Part shown: piece after piece, positions 9,003 through 17,556 of the stretch
Numbering within the stretch: the first letter of the stretch is position 1
Layout of the letters: every line of letters begins with the position of its first letter
Origin: Candidatus Obscuribacter sp.
Lineage (GTDB): Bacteria > Cyanobacteriota > Vampirovibrionia > Obscuribacterales > Obscuribacteraceae
Assembly: GCA_016712465.1 (NCBI GenBank)
Contig: JADJQZ010000001.1
Span: 2,728,001-2,792,000, forward strand
Reading direction: 5' to 3'
Length of the DNA stretch: 64,000 nucleotides
Translations under genes and position numbers: made by a program
Notes under the pieces: model-generated
Databases searched by the model: none
Seen by the model: the letters and a program-made list of their open reading frames with translations, nothing else
Told to the model about the DNA's origin: nothing

Positions 9003-9671
9003 CTAGACTGACTTGCCGTTTTTGCCGTTCAGGATAATTTTTTCCACCGCTACCAGATCTTCCACAATATGGGTAGGGTCCGAGCGCTCCAGCATTTCTT
9101 TGGTGTGCACGCCTGTGGTAACGCCGATGGCGTCTACTCCGGCATTTCTGGCCATATCAAGGTCAAAGGTGCTGTCCCCGATGACAATGGTGTGCTCGTG
9201 GGGAATGTCCAGTTTGGCCACGGTGACATGCACCGATTCTGGATGGGGCTTATGATGCGTGACTTCCTGGGCTCCCACCACCATGGCGAAATAATCGTTC
9301 AGGTCGTGATGGTCGATAACCACCTGCACCAGGTTTGAACGTTTCGAGGAGGCGATGGTGACCACCACGCCGGCATCCTTCAAATTGCGCAAAAGCGGCT
9401 TCATATGCGGGAATGGCGGGCAGATCTCAATGGCCATGGTGTCGTAGATGGCCCGGTAGCGATTGGCTACCTCCAGATGAAAGTCTTCATCTCGGTCGGG
9501 GAAGATAATTTCCATTTGCTTTGGAAGCGGCACTCCCACCAGGTGGCGCCATTCTTCAAGGATACCTTCTTCGAACTGGTATTCGTCTACCACTACCTTC
9601 ATCACATCGATGATACCGGGGGTGGAGTCGACGAGGGTTCCGTCGAAGTCGAAAATGGCTAGCTTATACAC
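9003..9671 (-). CDS. HAD-superfamily phosphatase (phosphoglycolate phosphatase-like)
   Basis: The protein (222 aa) is a soluble hydrolase with all HAD motifs: DFDGTLVDS at the N-terminus (nucleophile and acid-base Asp), ASSKRSN (motif II Ser), HKPHPES (motif III Lys) and GDSTFDLDMARNAG (motif IV acids). The helical cap between motifs I and II is the small C1 type found in Gph/PpaX. The substrate cannot be read from sequence; phosphoglycolate or pyrophosphate are the usual ones. The start is set at GTG 9671 (AGAAGG 7 nt upstream), which puts the nucleophile motif at the extreme N-terminus; a TTG at 9689 is possible. It lies 30 bp downstream of carA on the same strand. Confidence 0.85.
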   Translation of the reverse strand: MYKLAIFDFDGTLVDSTPGIIDVMKVVVDEYQFEEGILEEWRHLVGVPLPKQMEIIFPDRDEDFHLEVANRYRAIYDTMAIEICPPFPHMKPLLRNLKDAGVVVTIASSKRSNLVQVVIDHHDLNDYFAMVVGAQEVTHHKPHPESVHVTVAKLDIPHEHTIVIGDSTFDLDMARNAGVDAIGVTTGVHTKEMLERSDPTHIVEDLVAVEKIILNGKNGKSV

Positions 9672-9703
9672 CTTGTTACCTTCTTCCAATTGCTTTTCAG
9701 CGG

Positions 9704-10876
9704 TTAGTGTGGTGATTTGAGGGTGAGCGGCGCCATCAGATTTACAAAGCGATCAAAGAGATAGCTTGAGTCGTGCGGTCCCGGACTCGATTCCGGGTGG
9801 TACTGCACGGCAAAGATGGGCAGGGTTTTGTGTCTGAAGCCCTCTACTGAGTTGTCGTTGAGATTGATATGGGTCAGTTCCAGGTGGTCAGGCATAGACT
9901 TGTCGTCCACTGCAAAACCATGATTTTGACTGGTGATTTCAATTTTGCCTGTGGTCAGGTCTTTAACAGGCTGGTTGCCGCCCCTGTGCCCGAATTTGAG
10001 CTTGAAGGTGGTGGCTCCCAGGGCTATGGAGAGAAGCTGATGCCCCAGACAGATGCCGAAAATCGGGATGCGGCTCTCGATTAGAGCCGGCAACTGTTTG
10101 AGAATGTCGGTGCAGGCCGCCGGGTCACCAGGACCGTTGCTGAGGAAGATACCGTCCGGTTTGCTCTCCAGAATTTCCTTGGCGGTGACGGAAGAGGGAT
10201 AAACGGTAGCTTCGATGTCTCGTTTGACGAGTTCTCTGAGGATGTTTTCCTTACAGCCGAAGTCCATGACGGCTACCTTGAACTTGCCTTTCCCCACCTT
10301 GTAGCTGGCCTTTGTGGAGACCTCGCCGGTGAGATTCTGACCGGTCATCTCTGATAAGCCTTTGACGCGCTTGAGCAGTTCATCTTTATCTTTGCCGGCG
10401 TCTAATTCGGTGGAAATGAGACAGCGCATGGCGCCCTTATCTCTAATCTTCCGTGTCACAGCCCGGGTGTCTATCTCGGTAATGCCTACGATTCCATGTT
10501 TCTTGAGAAACTGGTCGAGACTGCCCTGGGAGCGGAAATTGCTCTCTACGCTGGAGAGGTGGCGGATGACCAGGCCTCTGGCATATATCTTCTTGCTCTC
10601 CATGTCCTCTTCGTTGATGCCGTAATTGCCGACTTCAGGGTAGGTGAGCGTAATGATCTGACCGGCATAACTGGGGTCGGTGAGAATCTCCTGGTAGCCC
10701 ATCAGGGATGTGTTGAAAACCAGCTCGCCCAGGCTTGTGCCCGTGGCTCCGAAGGCTTCACCTTCATAAATAGTCCCGTCTTCCAGAACCAGGCAGGCTG
10801 TTTTACCGGTTTGCCAGGTAAGTTTGCCCTTTTCGTCTCTAATGAATCTTTTTACCGTCACCGCGCCGTCAACCAT
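9704..10876 (-). CDS. carA: Carbamoyl-phosphate synthase small (glutaminase) subunit
   Basis: This subunit hydrolyses glutamine and channels ammonia to CarB for carbamoyl phosphate, feeding pyrimidine and arginine synthesis. The protein (390 aa) has the N-terminal CPSase small-chain domain and a class I glutamine amidotransferase domain with nucleophile Cys276 in FGICLGHQ and catalytic His360/Glu362 in QYHPESSPGPHD. Length and motifs are standard. An AGAAGGAAG ribosome site precedes ATG 10876. carB is not in the window. Confidence 0.97.
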   Translation of the reverse strand: MVDGAVTVKRFIRDEKGKLTWQTGKTACLVLEDGTIYEGEAFGATGTSLGELVFNTSLMGYQEILTDPSYAGQIITLTYPEVGNYGINEEDMESKKIYARGLVIRHLSSVESNFRSQGSLDQFLKKHGIVGITEIDTRAVTRKIRDKGAMRCLISTELDAGKDKDELLKRVKGLSEMTGQNLTGEVSTKASYKVGKGKFKVAVMDFGCKENILRELVKRDIEATVYPSSVTAKEILESKPDGIFLSNGPGDPAACTDILKQLPALIESRIPIFGICLGHQLLSIALGATTFKLKFGHRGGNQPVKDLTTGKIEITSQNHGFAVDDKSMPDHLELTHINLNDNSVEGFRHKTLPIFAVQYHPESSPGPHDSSYLFDRFVNLMAPLTLKSPH

Positions 10877-11253
10877 TTGAACTGCTTCCTTCTAAAATCT
10901 TCCGTCAGCTAACCCGTGTGCTTGCGATATATGCCTTCAAGCTTTTGAGTCTAGCCTCTCAATCAGTTGGCGATCGACTGGTTAAGAGAGTCCGCCGGTA
11001 AGAACTATCTTACCCAAACTTGCACCTTCTTTTCGGTCTCTTGCCATCCAGGCATAATATTTCCTGCTTTCCAGGCAATTGTAAGCCTTGCACCCGGCTG
11101 CAAAGTACCCGCGCCAATCAGCTCAGAGGCTGTCAATACCAGGGCTGCGGTCAAATTAAAGCAAAGCTTAGGTCTACTTTGTTGTTCAACTTGTGATTTC
11201 GGGTGCTTCACCTATGTAAAATTAGAGGCGCTCAAAGGGGACTTCTTAGCAAC
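10877..11253. other. Divergent intergenic region carA/nuoN (377 bp)
   Basis: The region must carry promoters for carA (minus) and nuoN (plus). A short minus-strand open frame at 11005-11211 is present, but it has no clear ribosome site and no recognisable domain. I see no tRNA, riboswitch or strong terminator fold. Confidence 0.45.
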
Positions 11254-12849
11254 ATGGACGCAATTAACAATTACTATCACCAGTTGACCTATCTGGCGCC
11301 TCATCTGGTGCTGACCGTAGGCATTTTGTTCGCCGCTTTGTGGAACCTCTTTTTCCCTAAAGCCAAAGGTATGACACCCATAGTCAGCCTCATCGCCTTA
11401 GGCGTATCCGGCTTCTTGCTGGCTACCCAGATGACGAATACCGAGAAGCTCTTCGGCGGTGTGTTTACCGTCGACCCGCTCTACGGTCTCTTCTCCCTGC
11501 TCAGCGTGGCAGTGGGAATGGTAGTAGTCTTGATGAGCATGGGTTACGACCACAAATTCGGCAAAAACACCGGCGAGTATTACGCCATCTTGCTTACAGC
11601 CGTTCTGGCTAACCTCTTCCTGGCCGGTTCCACCGACTTGATTATGCTCTTTGTCTCCCTCGAGACCCTCAGTATATGCTGTGTACTACTTTCCGGCTTC
11701 TGCAAGCGCGACCTCAAGAGCCAGGAAGCCTCCCTCAAGTACCTGCTCTCCACCGCCGCCACTACGGCCACCTTGCTCTATGCCCTGTCCTTCCTCTACG
11801 GGCTGTCAGGCTCCACCAACTTTGATACTATCCGCGATGCCCTGGCCGTTGCCGCCGGCGGCAACGCTTCCTTCTTCCAGGTTTTGCTTCTCACCCTCGT
11901 CTTGAGCGCCGTGGGCTTCAAGCTCTCCACTGTTCCTTTCCATATGTGGACCCCCGACGTCTATGAAGGTGCTCCCACCCCTGTTACCGCCTTCCTTTCC
12001 ATCGGCTCCAAGGCCGGCGGTTTCGTAATCGCCATCCGCTTGTTGTCCGTCATGTTCGCCCAGTACCAGACCACCTGGATTGAACTATTGGCACTCCTGG
12101 CCATCCTTTCTATGGTGGCCGGAAACCTGATTGCCACGGCTCAAACATCCTTGAAGCGTATGCTTGCCTACTCTTCCATAGCCCATGTCGGATATATCCT
12201 CATCGGTCTCATGGCCGGGGGTGATGCCGGACTTTCCGCCATGGTGTTCTACGTCATGGTTTACGGCTTCATGAACCTGGGTGCTTTCGCCGGCGCCATT
12301 CTCTTCAGTAATGAAACCGGTTCCGACCGCATCGAAGACTACGCCGGTTTGATTCGCAGACGTCCCTTGCTTGCCATCGGCATGTCCCTCTGCCTTCTCA
12401 ACCTGGCCGGTCTGCCCATTCCGCCAGCCGGATTCTTTGCCAAGGTCTTCGTCTTCACAGCCGGCGCCGGTATCACCCAGCCCTTCCTGGGCTTGCCCCT
12501 GGGCTGGCTCCTGGTCGGTTGTGCTCTGGTTACCTCCGTACCGGCCGTCTTCTACTATTCCAGGGTGATGATCACCATGATTGTGCCCGAGCCCTCCGAG
12601 AAAGTGGCCAACTTGCCCGGACCCAACCAGAACCGTCCCTACGTGGGCAGTCCCCAGGAGTTCCCCGGACTGGCGCTCATCGTCTGTGCCGCCTTCGTGG
12701 CTGCCTCAGGCCTGACCTGTGTGCAACCCTTGATGCAGCTCTCTAAAAACGCCGTTGCCGGTATCACCAGACCTAACGCTCCTGTGGGCTTGAAGCTGGA
12801 AGATGAACCCCATGCCAAAAAGACCAGGGATTTCCTCTCCCTTAAATAG
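11254..12849 (+). CDS. nuoN: NADH-quinone oxidoreductase subunit N
   Basis: This is a proton-pumping antiporter-like membrane subunit of respiratory complex I. The protein (531 aa) has about 14 membrane helices and the conserved segments STVPFHMWTPDVYEGAPTP and SLKRMLAYSSIAHVGYIL, with the helix-borne Lys and the HMWTPD motif typical of NuoN. The start ATG 11254 follows AAAGGGGA; a longer frame upstream adds 17 residues without support. Only nuoN is here; nuoA-M are not in the window, so the complex I genes are dispersed in this genome or the rest lies elsewhere. A YfhO-type gene starts 9 bp downstream. Confidence 0.93.
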   Translation: MDAINNYYHQLTYLAPHLVLTVGILFAALWNLFFPKAKGMTPIVSLIALGVSGFLLATQMTNTEKLFGGVFTVDPLYGLFSLLSVAVGMVVVLMSMGYDHKFGKNTGEYYAILLTAVLANLFLAGSTDLIMLFVSLETLSICCVLLSGFCKRDLKSQEASLKYLLSTAATTATLLYALSFLYGLSGSTNFDTIRDALAVAAGGNASFFQVLLLTLVLSAVGFKLSTVPFHMWTPDVYEGAPTPVTAFLSIGSKAGGFVIAIRLLSVMFAQYQTTWIELLALLAILSMVAGNLIATAQTSLKRMLAYSSIAHVGYILIGLMAGGDAGLSAMVFYVMVYGFMNLGAFAGAILFSNETGSDRIEDYAGLIRRRPLLAIGMSLCLLNLAGLPIPPAGFFAKVFVFTAGAGITQPFLGLPLGWLLVGCALVTSVPAVFYYSRVMITMIVPEPSEKVANLPGPNQNRPYVGSPQEFPGLALIVCAAFVAASGLTCVQPLMQLSKNAVAGITRPNAPVGLKLEDEPHAKKTRDFLSLK

Positions 12850-12858
12850 GACCCCGAG

Positions 12859-15555
12859 GTGAAGTCGGTTTCTCTCTGGAAGTGCTACTTCCTTGGACTG
12901 GCGCTGCTCCTTTCGGCCCTTTTCGTCTTCTATCAGCCGGTCCTACTTGGCGGCAGAGACTATTTCGTCTCCGACCACACCTATTTCTTCGAGCCTTTCG
13001 CCCGCTTTATCGAAGAGGGGCTGAGGCGAGGTCGTCTACCCTCCTGGAATCCCTATCTCTACTGCGGCATGTCCCAGTTGGCCAACCCTTCGCCGGGAAT
13101 CTTCTACTTCCCCACCGCTCTCTTTGCCTTCCTGCCCTACAGTCAAGCTATGGCTCTGACCCTGGCCTTGAGCCAGGTTGTGGCTTACGGTGCCGGTTTT
13201 CTCATGGCGGTGGAATTGTCTTTGCCGGCAGCGGCCGCCTGCGCCCTGGGTTTGATGCTGGCCTTGAACGGCTATATGTTCTCCCTGAGCGCTAATTACA
13301 GCCTTCCTGCCAGCGCCGCCTGGGGCTTTTTGACTGTGGCTCTCTTCCTCATCATGATGCGCTCCGATGGGCGCAAGCGCCTCACCTATATGGCACTTTC
13401 CGCTCTCACCTGCCACCTGACCATAATGGCCGGCCGACCGGAGATCTTCATTCCCATCTTCAGCGTGCTGGCTGTAGTAGCCCTGGCTCCCCTGCGACGC
13501 CTCAAGCAAGAGAACATGGGCAGGTTACTTACGGCTTTTCTTTTTCCGGCTGCCTCCTTTGCCCTGGCAATACTCATGAGTATGGTCTCCATTGCCCCCG
13601 GCTATGAATGGACCAAACTCTCTCCCCGCGCCAGTGGACTGGCCCTCAGTCAGGTTTTTCTATGGAGCGCCAACTGGTACGACTTCATTTGCGTATTCAC
13701 AGGCCAGCCCCTCGGCGACCTGCAACATGCCTTGAGCCGCTTCCTTTCGGTGGTAACCAGCCGCAAAGGCTATTTCCCGTTTCTGCCCACCGCCCATGTG
13801 GGCTCGGTTGTTCTTTTGCTTGCTTGTTTGTCGCTCGCTTATCCCGGACACAAGCTGCGGCGCATTTTGCTTCTAGCCGGTTTTTTGATTGCTGCCTGTC
13901 TGGCTGCCGGCGACAACACCCCCTTGAGCCGACTGGTGCTGGCAGCCGTACCACCACTGGCAGTGCTGCGCTACCCGGTCAAGCTACTTGTCTTTTCCAA
14001 TTACTTTCTTTGCTTGCTTGCCGCCCACGGTTTTGCCCAGACCGTTTCGGATAGCTATTCCAGTGAGCTAAAGCGGCTTATAAAGCTGCTTTGCGCAGTC
14101 TTTCTTTCCCTCAGCCTGCTCTTTGGTCTGGCCTATTTGCTGAGAGATTTTTACGGAAGTCAAACATTTAAAATAGACGCCCTGGCAGTGAAGGAATTTA
14201 CCTTAAGCCCGCCCGCCTTTTTTGCCATGCTCTTCAAATCGCTTTTCTTGAGCGCCCTTATCGCCTTTCTACTTAGTCTGGTATTGGCTTTCAGTGAGCG
14301 TCTCAAACTGGGCAGTCGGGAAAAAACGGCTCTCATCATGGGGGCCCTGCTCGGCTCCATTCTTACACCGAGCTATCAGATGCCGCCACGGACGGTGGCA
14401 GCCGGTTTCTATCGAAATGTACCTCTAGCCGACAAGTTGCAGTCGCTCAGTCAGGAGCCAGGCAGCGAGAGCTTTGCTGTGAAAGGGCGAGGCCGCTACC
14501 TGACCTGCTATTTCGACCCCCTGGTGGTGGCCAAAGGTTATGTGCCGAGGCAGCCCAATCAGTTCGGCGAAACCTATATGCAATACTGCCGGGAATTGCT
14601 CTTGCCAAATACTAATGTCTCGCTTAATTACCCGGTTACCTTTGGTTATGAGGCGGCTGAAACAAAGGACTACCACAAGGCTTTTCTCGATTGTCTGCAC
14701 AAGAGCTCGGTGGATGTGAAAGGGGCCTCTGATCTGCCCCTGTACCGCTTCTGTCTGATTACTTCCACCCGTTTCCTGGGCACTCAGATCAAGGGCAAGA
14801 AGGGTTCGTCTAATCTTATGAATTCTCGTTTCTTCGAGCTAATCGAAGAGAACAAAGCTTATAACCGCAGGCTCTACAAAGTGCGCCAGGCTGGTGACCG
14901 CTATTATGTCTCGAAGCACTACCGGGAAGCTAAAAGTGTTGCTGAGACTACCGCCTGGCTCTTGAGTAAGCAACCGGAAGCGGCTATGACTCCGGAGGCT
15001 GTACACGATAGTTTTGTGGATTTGATTGAAACGGCGCCGGACATCGGCAGTGTTTTTGAGCAGGATAATTTCTTCTACCGGGATATGGAAGACGAGAAGG
15101 ACCTCGAACGTCTCCAGATGGCTTCGCTGAACCGCTCTGTCACCGGGCTTACACCCGGACGTCGCCCTCTTGTTTCATCGGCGAAGCTCTTGACCGATGA
15201 GGACAATCACCTGACCTTCAGTGTCAGCATGGAAAAGGACGGCTATTTCGTCCTGAATGACCGGTTTTATCCCGGCTGGCATGTGAAAGTCGATAGTCTG
15301 CCGGCAAAACTTCTAAGGGCCAATGGCTTCATGCGGGCCGTGCACCTCAATGCCGGGTCGCATCTGGTGGAATTTGATTTTAGACCCAAGTCTTTCTCAT
15401 TCGGGTTGTTCTTGACTGCAGTGGGCTTTGCCCTCACCCTGGTCTGCCTTCTGGTGGGGCTTGCGCCGCTAATCTGGCAGGGCATTCTCTTTCTTTCCTA
15501 TGGTTCCAGCAGGGGCAAGGCAGCGACAGCTTCTCAAGGGGTTCAAGAACAGTAA
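12859..15555 (+). CDS. YfhO-family multi-pass membrane protein
   Basis: The protein (898 aa, GTG start) has a dozen or more hydrophobic helices in the first 550 residues. Its soluble C-terminal part includes the family-type segment DGYFVLNDRFYPGWHVKVD followed by RAVHLNAGSHLVEFDFRP and a last pair of helices. This matches YfhO-like GT-C-type proteins, which are involved in glycosylation of teichoic acids or glycolipids in Gram-positives; the substrate here is unknown. The early segment GGRDYFVSDHTYFFEPF has acidic residues at the position where GT-C enzymes bind metal and lipid-phosphate donor. It starts 9 bp after nuoN, so probably in the same transcript, though the functions look unrelated. 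Confidence 0.8.
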   Translation: MKSVSLWKCYFLGLALLLSALFVFYQPVLLGGRDYFVSDHTYFFEPFARFIEEGLRRGRLPSWNPYLYCGMSQLANPSPGIFYFPTALFAFLPYSQAMALTLALSQVVAYGAGFLMAVELSLPAAAACALGLMLALNGYMFSLSANYSLPASAAWGFLTVALFLIMMRSDGRKRLTYMALSALTCHLTIMAGRPEIFIPIFSVLAVVALAPLRRLKQENMGRLLTAFLFPAASFALAILMSMVSIAPGYEWTKLSPRASGLALSQVFLWSANWYDFICVFTGQPLGDLQHALSRFLSVVTSRKGYFPFLPTAHVGSVVLLLACLSLAYPGHKLRRILLLAGFLIAACLAAGDNTPLSRLVLAAVPPLAVLRYPVKLLVFSNYFLCLLAAHGFAQTVSDSYSSELKRLIKLLCAVFLSLSLLFGLAYLLRDFYGSQTFKIDALAVKEFTLSPPAFFAMLFKSLFLSALIAFLLSLVLAFSERLKLGSREKTALIMGALLGSILTPSYQMPPRTVAAGFYRNVPLADKLQSLSQEPGSESFAVKGRGRYLTCYFDPLVVAKGYVPRQPNQFGETYMQYCRELLLPNTNVSLNYPVTFGYEAAETKDYHKAFLDCLHKSSVDVKGASDLPLYRFCLITSTRFLGTQIKGKKGSSNLMNSRFFELIEENKAYNRRLYKVRQAGDRYYVSKHYREAKSVAETTAWLLSKQPEAAMTPEAVHDSFVDLIETAPDIGSVFEQDNFFYRDMEDEKDLERLQMASLNRSVTGLTPGRRPLVSSAKLLTDEDNHLTFSVSMEKDGYFVLNDRFYPGWHVKVDSLPAKLLRANGFMRAVHLNAGSHLVEFDFRPKSFSFGLFLTAVGFALTLVCLLVGLAPLIWQGILFLSYGSSRGKAATASQGVQEQ

Positions 15556-15614
15556 CTTAACCAAAGGAGCCGGGGCTAATGCTAGTATTTCCTTGGTAGA
15601 CTAACTACTATCAT

Positions 15615-15688
15615 GCCCTCGTAGTTCAGTTGGATAGAACACCTCCGTCCTAAGGAGGGTGTCGGGAGTTCGAGTCTCTCCGAGGGTG
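15615..15688 (+). tRNA. tRNA-Arg (anticodon CCT)
   Basis: A full cloverleaf can be drawn. The acceptor GCCCTCG (15615-15621) pairs with CGAGGGT (15681-15687), with one G-U at the end. The D stem is GTTC/GAAC, the anticodon stem CCTCC/GGAGG with loop GTCCTAA (anticodon CCT), and the T stem GGGAG/CTCTC with loop TTCGAGT. The discriminator is G and CCA is not encoded. A T6 run follows shortly after the gene. It marks the left edge of an accessory region. Confidence 0.93.
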
Positions 15689-15804
15689 ATCTTTTTTGAT
15701 GGGGTTCGCTCCCTCTGCAGTGCCCCTAAATGCTTGAGCAACCGAAAATAGCACTAGGTCTTGACTGTGCTTCAAAGCCGTAAAACGGGGAACCAAAATA
15801 GATT

Positions 15805-16299
15805 GTGGACAAGACTCTAGGCGTCATCAATGCCCTCGAATCTGAAGGTGCAATTGGTAAATACGCAATCGGCGGTGCTGTCGGTTTACTGTTTTACGCC
15901 GAACCTGCAGTAACCTACGATCTGGATATATTTTGCTTTTTACCGCATCAGGGAGTTCTTGTTGATCTAGGACCACTGTATTCCAGCCTAAAAAAGAAGG
16001 GCTACTCTCCTGCAGGCGAACATGTCGAAATAGAGGGCGTACCTGTACAGTTTCTCCCGCCCACTACAGAACTGGTTCATGAGGCAATTGAGAAGGCCTT
16101 ACAGAAGAGCTTTGCCGGTGTTCCGACCAGGGTTTTTCGGTATGAACATCTATTGGCAATAATGGCCCAAACCGGCAGACCTAAAGACCGTGCAAGGATA
16201 ACCCAAGCTCTAGAATCGGCAGAGCCAGAACACTCTGTCCTGGAGGATATTCTTAAACGACACAACCTACTTGACACATGGGCTAAAATGGTTGCATGA
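15805..16299 (+). CDS. Nucleotidyltransferase-fold protein (AbiEii/DUF6036-like)
   Basis: The protein (164 aa, GTG start) opens with helix YAIGGAVGLLFYAEPAVTYDLDIFCFL. This GG..(15-20 residues)..T-x-DLD arrangement is the minimal active-site motif of nucleotidyltransferase-fold proteins; DLD would supply two metal ligands, and an acidic residue near HVEIEGVPVQFL could be the third. Family members include toxins of the AbiE/MNT type, but many of this length are uncharacterised. The stop overlaps the next start by 4 bases (ATGA), typical of two-gene modules. It lies about 115 bp after tRNA-Arg. A toxin role is inference from fold and context. Confidence 0.7.
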   Translation: MDKTLGVINALESEGAIGKYAIGGAVGLLFYAEPAVTYDLDIFCFLPHQGVLVDLGPLYSSLKKKGYSPAGEHVEIEGVPVQFLPPTTELVHEAIEKALQKSFAGVPTRVFRYEHLLAIMAQTGRPKDRARITQALESAEPEHSVLEDILKRHNLLDTWAKMVA

Positions 16300-16517
16300 A
16301 CACAGAGAAGACACTGGTAACTAAGGAAGAACTCTTTCGCGCCAAAGAGTCTCGTCGGCATGAGCTGGCAAATAAATCAGCAGAAGAGAAATTTTTGTTG
16401 CTTCTCAAGCTTCAGAAGATGACGAGCGAAATCGCCAGGCAAGCCGGGCGCACTTGCCAACAGCCCTGGCGGATAGATGTACTTCGGCAGTCAGACGCTA
16501 ACGAACCGAAGCTTTAG
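16296..16517 (+). CDS. Small basic partner protein of the nucleotidyltransferase
   Basis: The 73-aa protein is translationally coupled (ATGA) to the upstream nucleotidyltransferase-fold gene. The middle, KESRRHELANKSAEEKF followed by LLLLKLQKM, is a charged helix then an amphipathic helix, as in small proteins often paired with such nucleotidyltransferases in cyanobacteria and planctomycetes (from memory). It has no membrane segment. It may act as antitoxin or as a specificity partner; nothing in the sequence proves this. Confidence 0.6.
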   Translation: MNTEKTLVTKEELFRAKESRRHELANKSAEEKFLLLLKLQKMTSEIARQAGRTCQQPWRIDVLRQSDANEPKL

Positions 16518-16570
16518 AGTTATTCGAGAATTGACCCTGTGCCGGAAAAGAACAAGAGTACGGCTGCCCA

Positions 16571-16618
16571 CTCCGTCCTAAAGAGGGTGAGCGCATTTTC
16601 GAATCCTTCCGCTGGTTC
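16571..16618 (+). repeat. Degenerate copy of tRNA-Arg(CCT) 3' half (candidate attachment-site remnant)
   Basis: Bases 16571-16589 match the anticodon arm of the tRNA-Arg gene (15643-15661) in 18 of 19 positions. At the expected distance further on, a T-loop-like TTCGAATC (16599-16606) and TCCG follow. The T stem does not pair and there is no acceptor 5' half, so it is not a working tRNA. It sits about 0.9 kb from the real gene in the same orientation, enclosing the two-gene nucleotidyltransferase module. Confidence 0.65.
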
Positions 16619-16798
16619 CAATTCCGTAAGGATTCTTGGGCTTGGCAGGATCGAGAGCCGGTTTCTTTAGTGCCGTCGCTGAGCAGATACGGGTCAATAG
16701 CGTCCTCGGAGCTGAGGGCTTCTCAGCAATTGTTGCAAGCGATGTGGGAAAATGGTGCGGGCTTTTCTTCTGACTGCGAACTACGGATTTGAGCGTTG

Positions 16799-16963
16799 AT
16801 GACATTTCGAGAAGAACTTGAAGCTATTCGCGAGCACTATGTTCGTTTTTATTTGAACACTCTGCGCGAGTTCCAGATAAAGGAAAAGAAAGTTGGCTCG
16901 GAACTGCAAATTCGAATCGACAGCCGGGCAACTCATGATTTTTATATGAACTGCGCGTATTGA
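16799..16963 (+). CDS. Possible small ORF (54 aa) or gene remnant
   Basis: ATG 16799 to TGA 16963 encodes a charged peptide beginning MTFREELEAIREHYVRFYLN, with a helical look and ordinary composition. No strong ribosome site is visible, and nothing similar is recognised. The surrounding 16.52-17.0 kb stretch otherwise holds only the tRNA-like fragment. It could be the head of a gene cut by rearrangement. Confidence 0.3.
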   Translation: MTFREELEAIREHYVRFYLNTLREFQIKEKKVGSELQIRIDSRATHDFYMNCAY

Positions 16964-17012
16964 CCTGGTTGAAGTTGACTCATTACAATCGGGTGAAGTT
17001 CATTGCAAATCA

Positions 17013-17381
17013 GTGAAGTCAAGTCAGAGAATGTTTAATCCAGTCAGCGGTCTGGGCGTAGAATTGCTTGATTGCGCTTGGTATGGCATAGACTTTCAGT
17101 GCGGCGATTTTCGCCAGGACGATGACGCCTTCCACGACTGGTTTTGCAAATGGTATGACTCGTCCGATGAGGGCAATGCCGTGGAGGATGGGTTGATTGG
17201 TTTGATTCATTGCGCAACCACCATTAAGGAACTGGATACGGTGCGTGTGTTTTCCGTGGACTTTGGCAGCGCGCCCGTTGAGTCTCTATTGGAACTGCTC
17301 ACGGTCTTTCAAGCACAAGGCATCGACAAAATATCCATGGGCACCTTTCTACCTCAAGATAGATGGAGTTGGCTGGGGTGA
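17013..17381 (+). CDS. Hypothetical protein (122 aa)
   Basis: An acidic protein rich in Asp, Trp and Cys (DCAWYGIDFQCGDFRQDDDAFHDWFC) without signal peptide or membrane segment; the family is not recognised. The start may be GTG 17013 or ATG 17031; neither has a strong ribosome site. The frame ends abruptly at 17381, and an overlapping frame continues open to 17520, so a frameshift that shortened an originally longer protein is possible. The next gene on this strand is another orphan; together they look like accessory cargo. Codon use appears more AT-rich than in the flanking core genes (by eye). Confidence 0.45.
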   Translation: MKSSQRMFNPVSGLGVELLDCAWYGIDFQCGDFRQDDDAFHDWFCKWYDSSDEGNAVEDGLIGLIHCATTIKELDTVRVFSVDFGSAPVESLLELLTVFQAQGIDKISMGTFLPQDRWSWLG

Positions 17382-17556
17382 CAGTATAGTCAGCTGTGTA
17401 CGTGTTTTCGCTTCCCCAATTTCTGTAACTGCAAAACGCACCAGCATCAGCCAGACTGGCAAGTGTAGAGTCTTTTATGGAAGTCGGGAATGGAAGATCG
17501 GTGTTTCAAAAATCTCCTGAGGTTTCGCCAACCTATCTGATCAAGGAAAAACAGAA

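Noticed and set aside
11005..11211. Minus-strand open frame (68 codons) between carA and nuoN
   Set aside because: No ribosome site, no recognised domain, and it occupies the region that must hold both promoters.
16571..16618. A second functional tRNA-Arg
   Set aside because: The T stem does not pair and no 5' acceptor half exists; only the anticodon arm is kept.
17245..17520. Plus-strand frame overlapping the end of the 122-aa gene
   Set aside because: Composition (Cys/Trp/Ser rich, shifted) is that of a shadow frame; it may only mark a frameshift in the gene, which is noted there.
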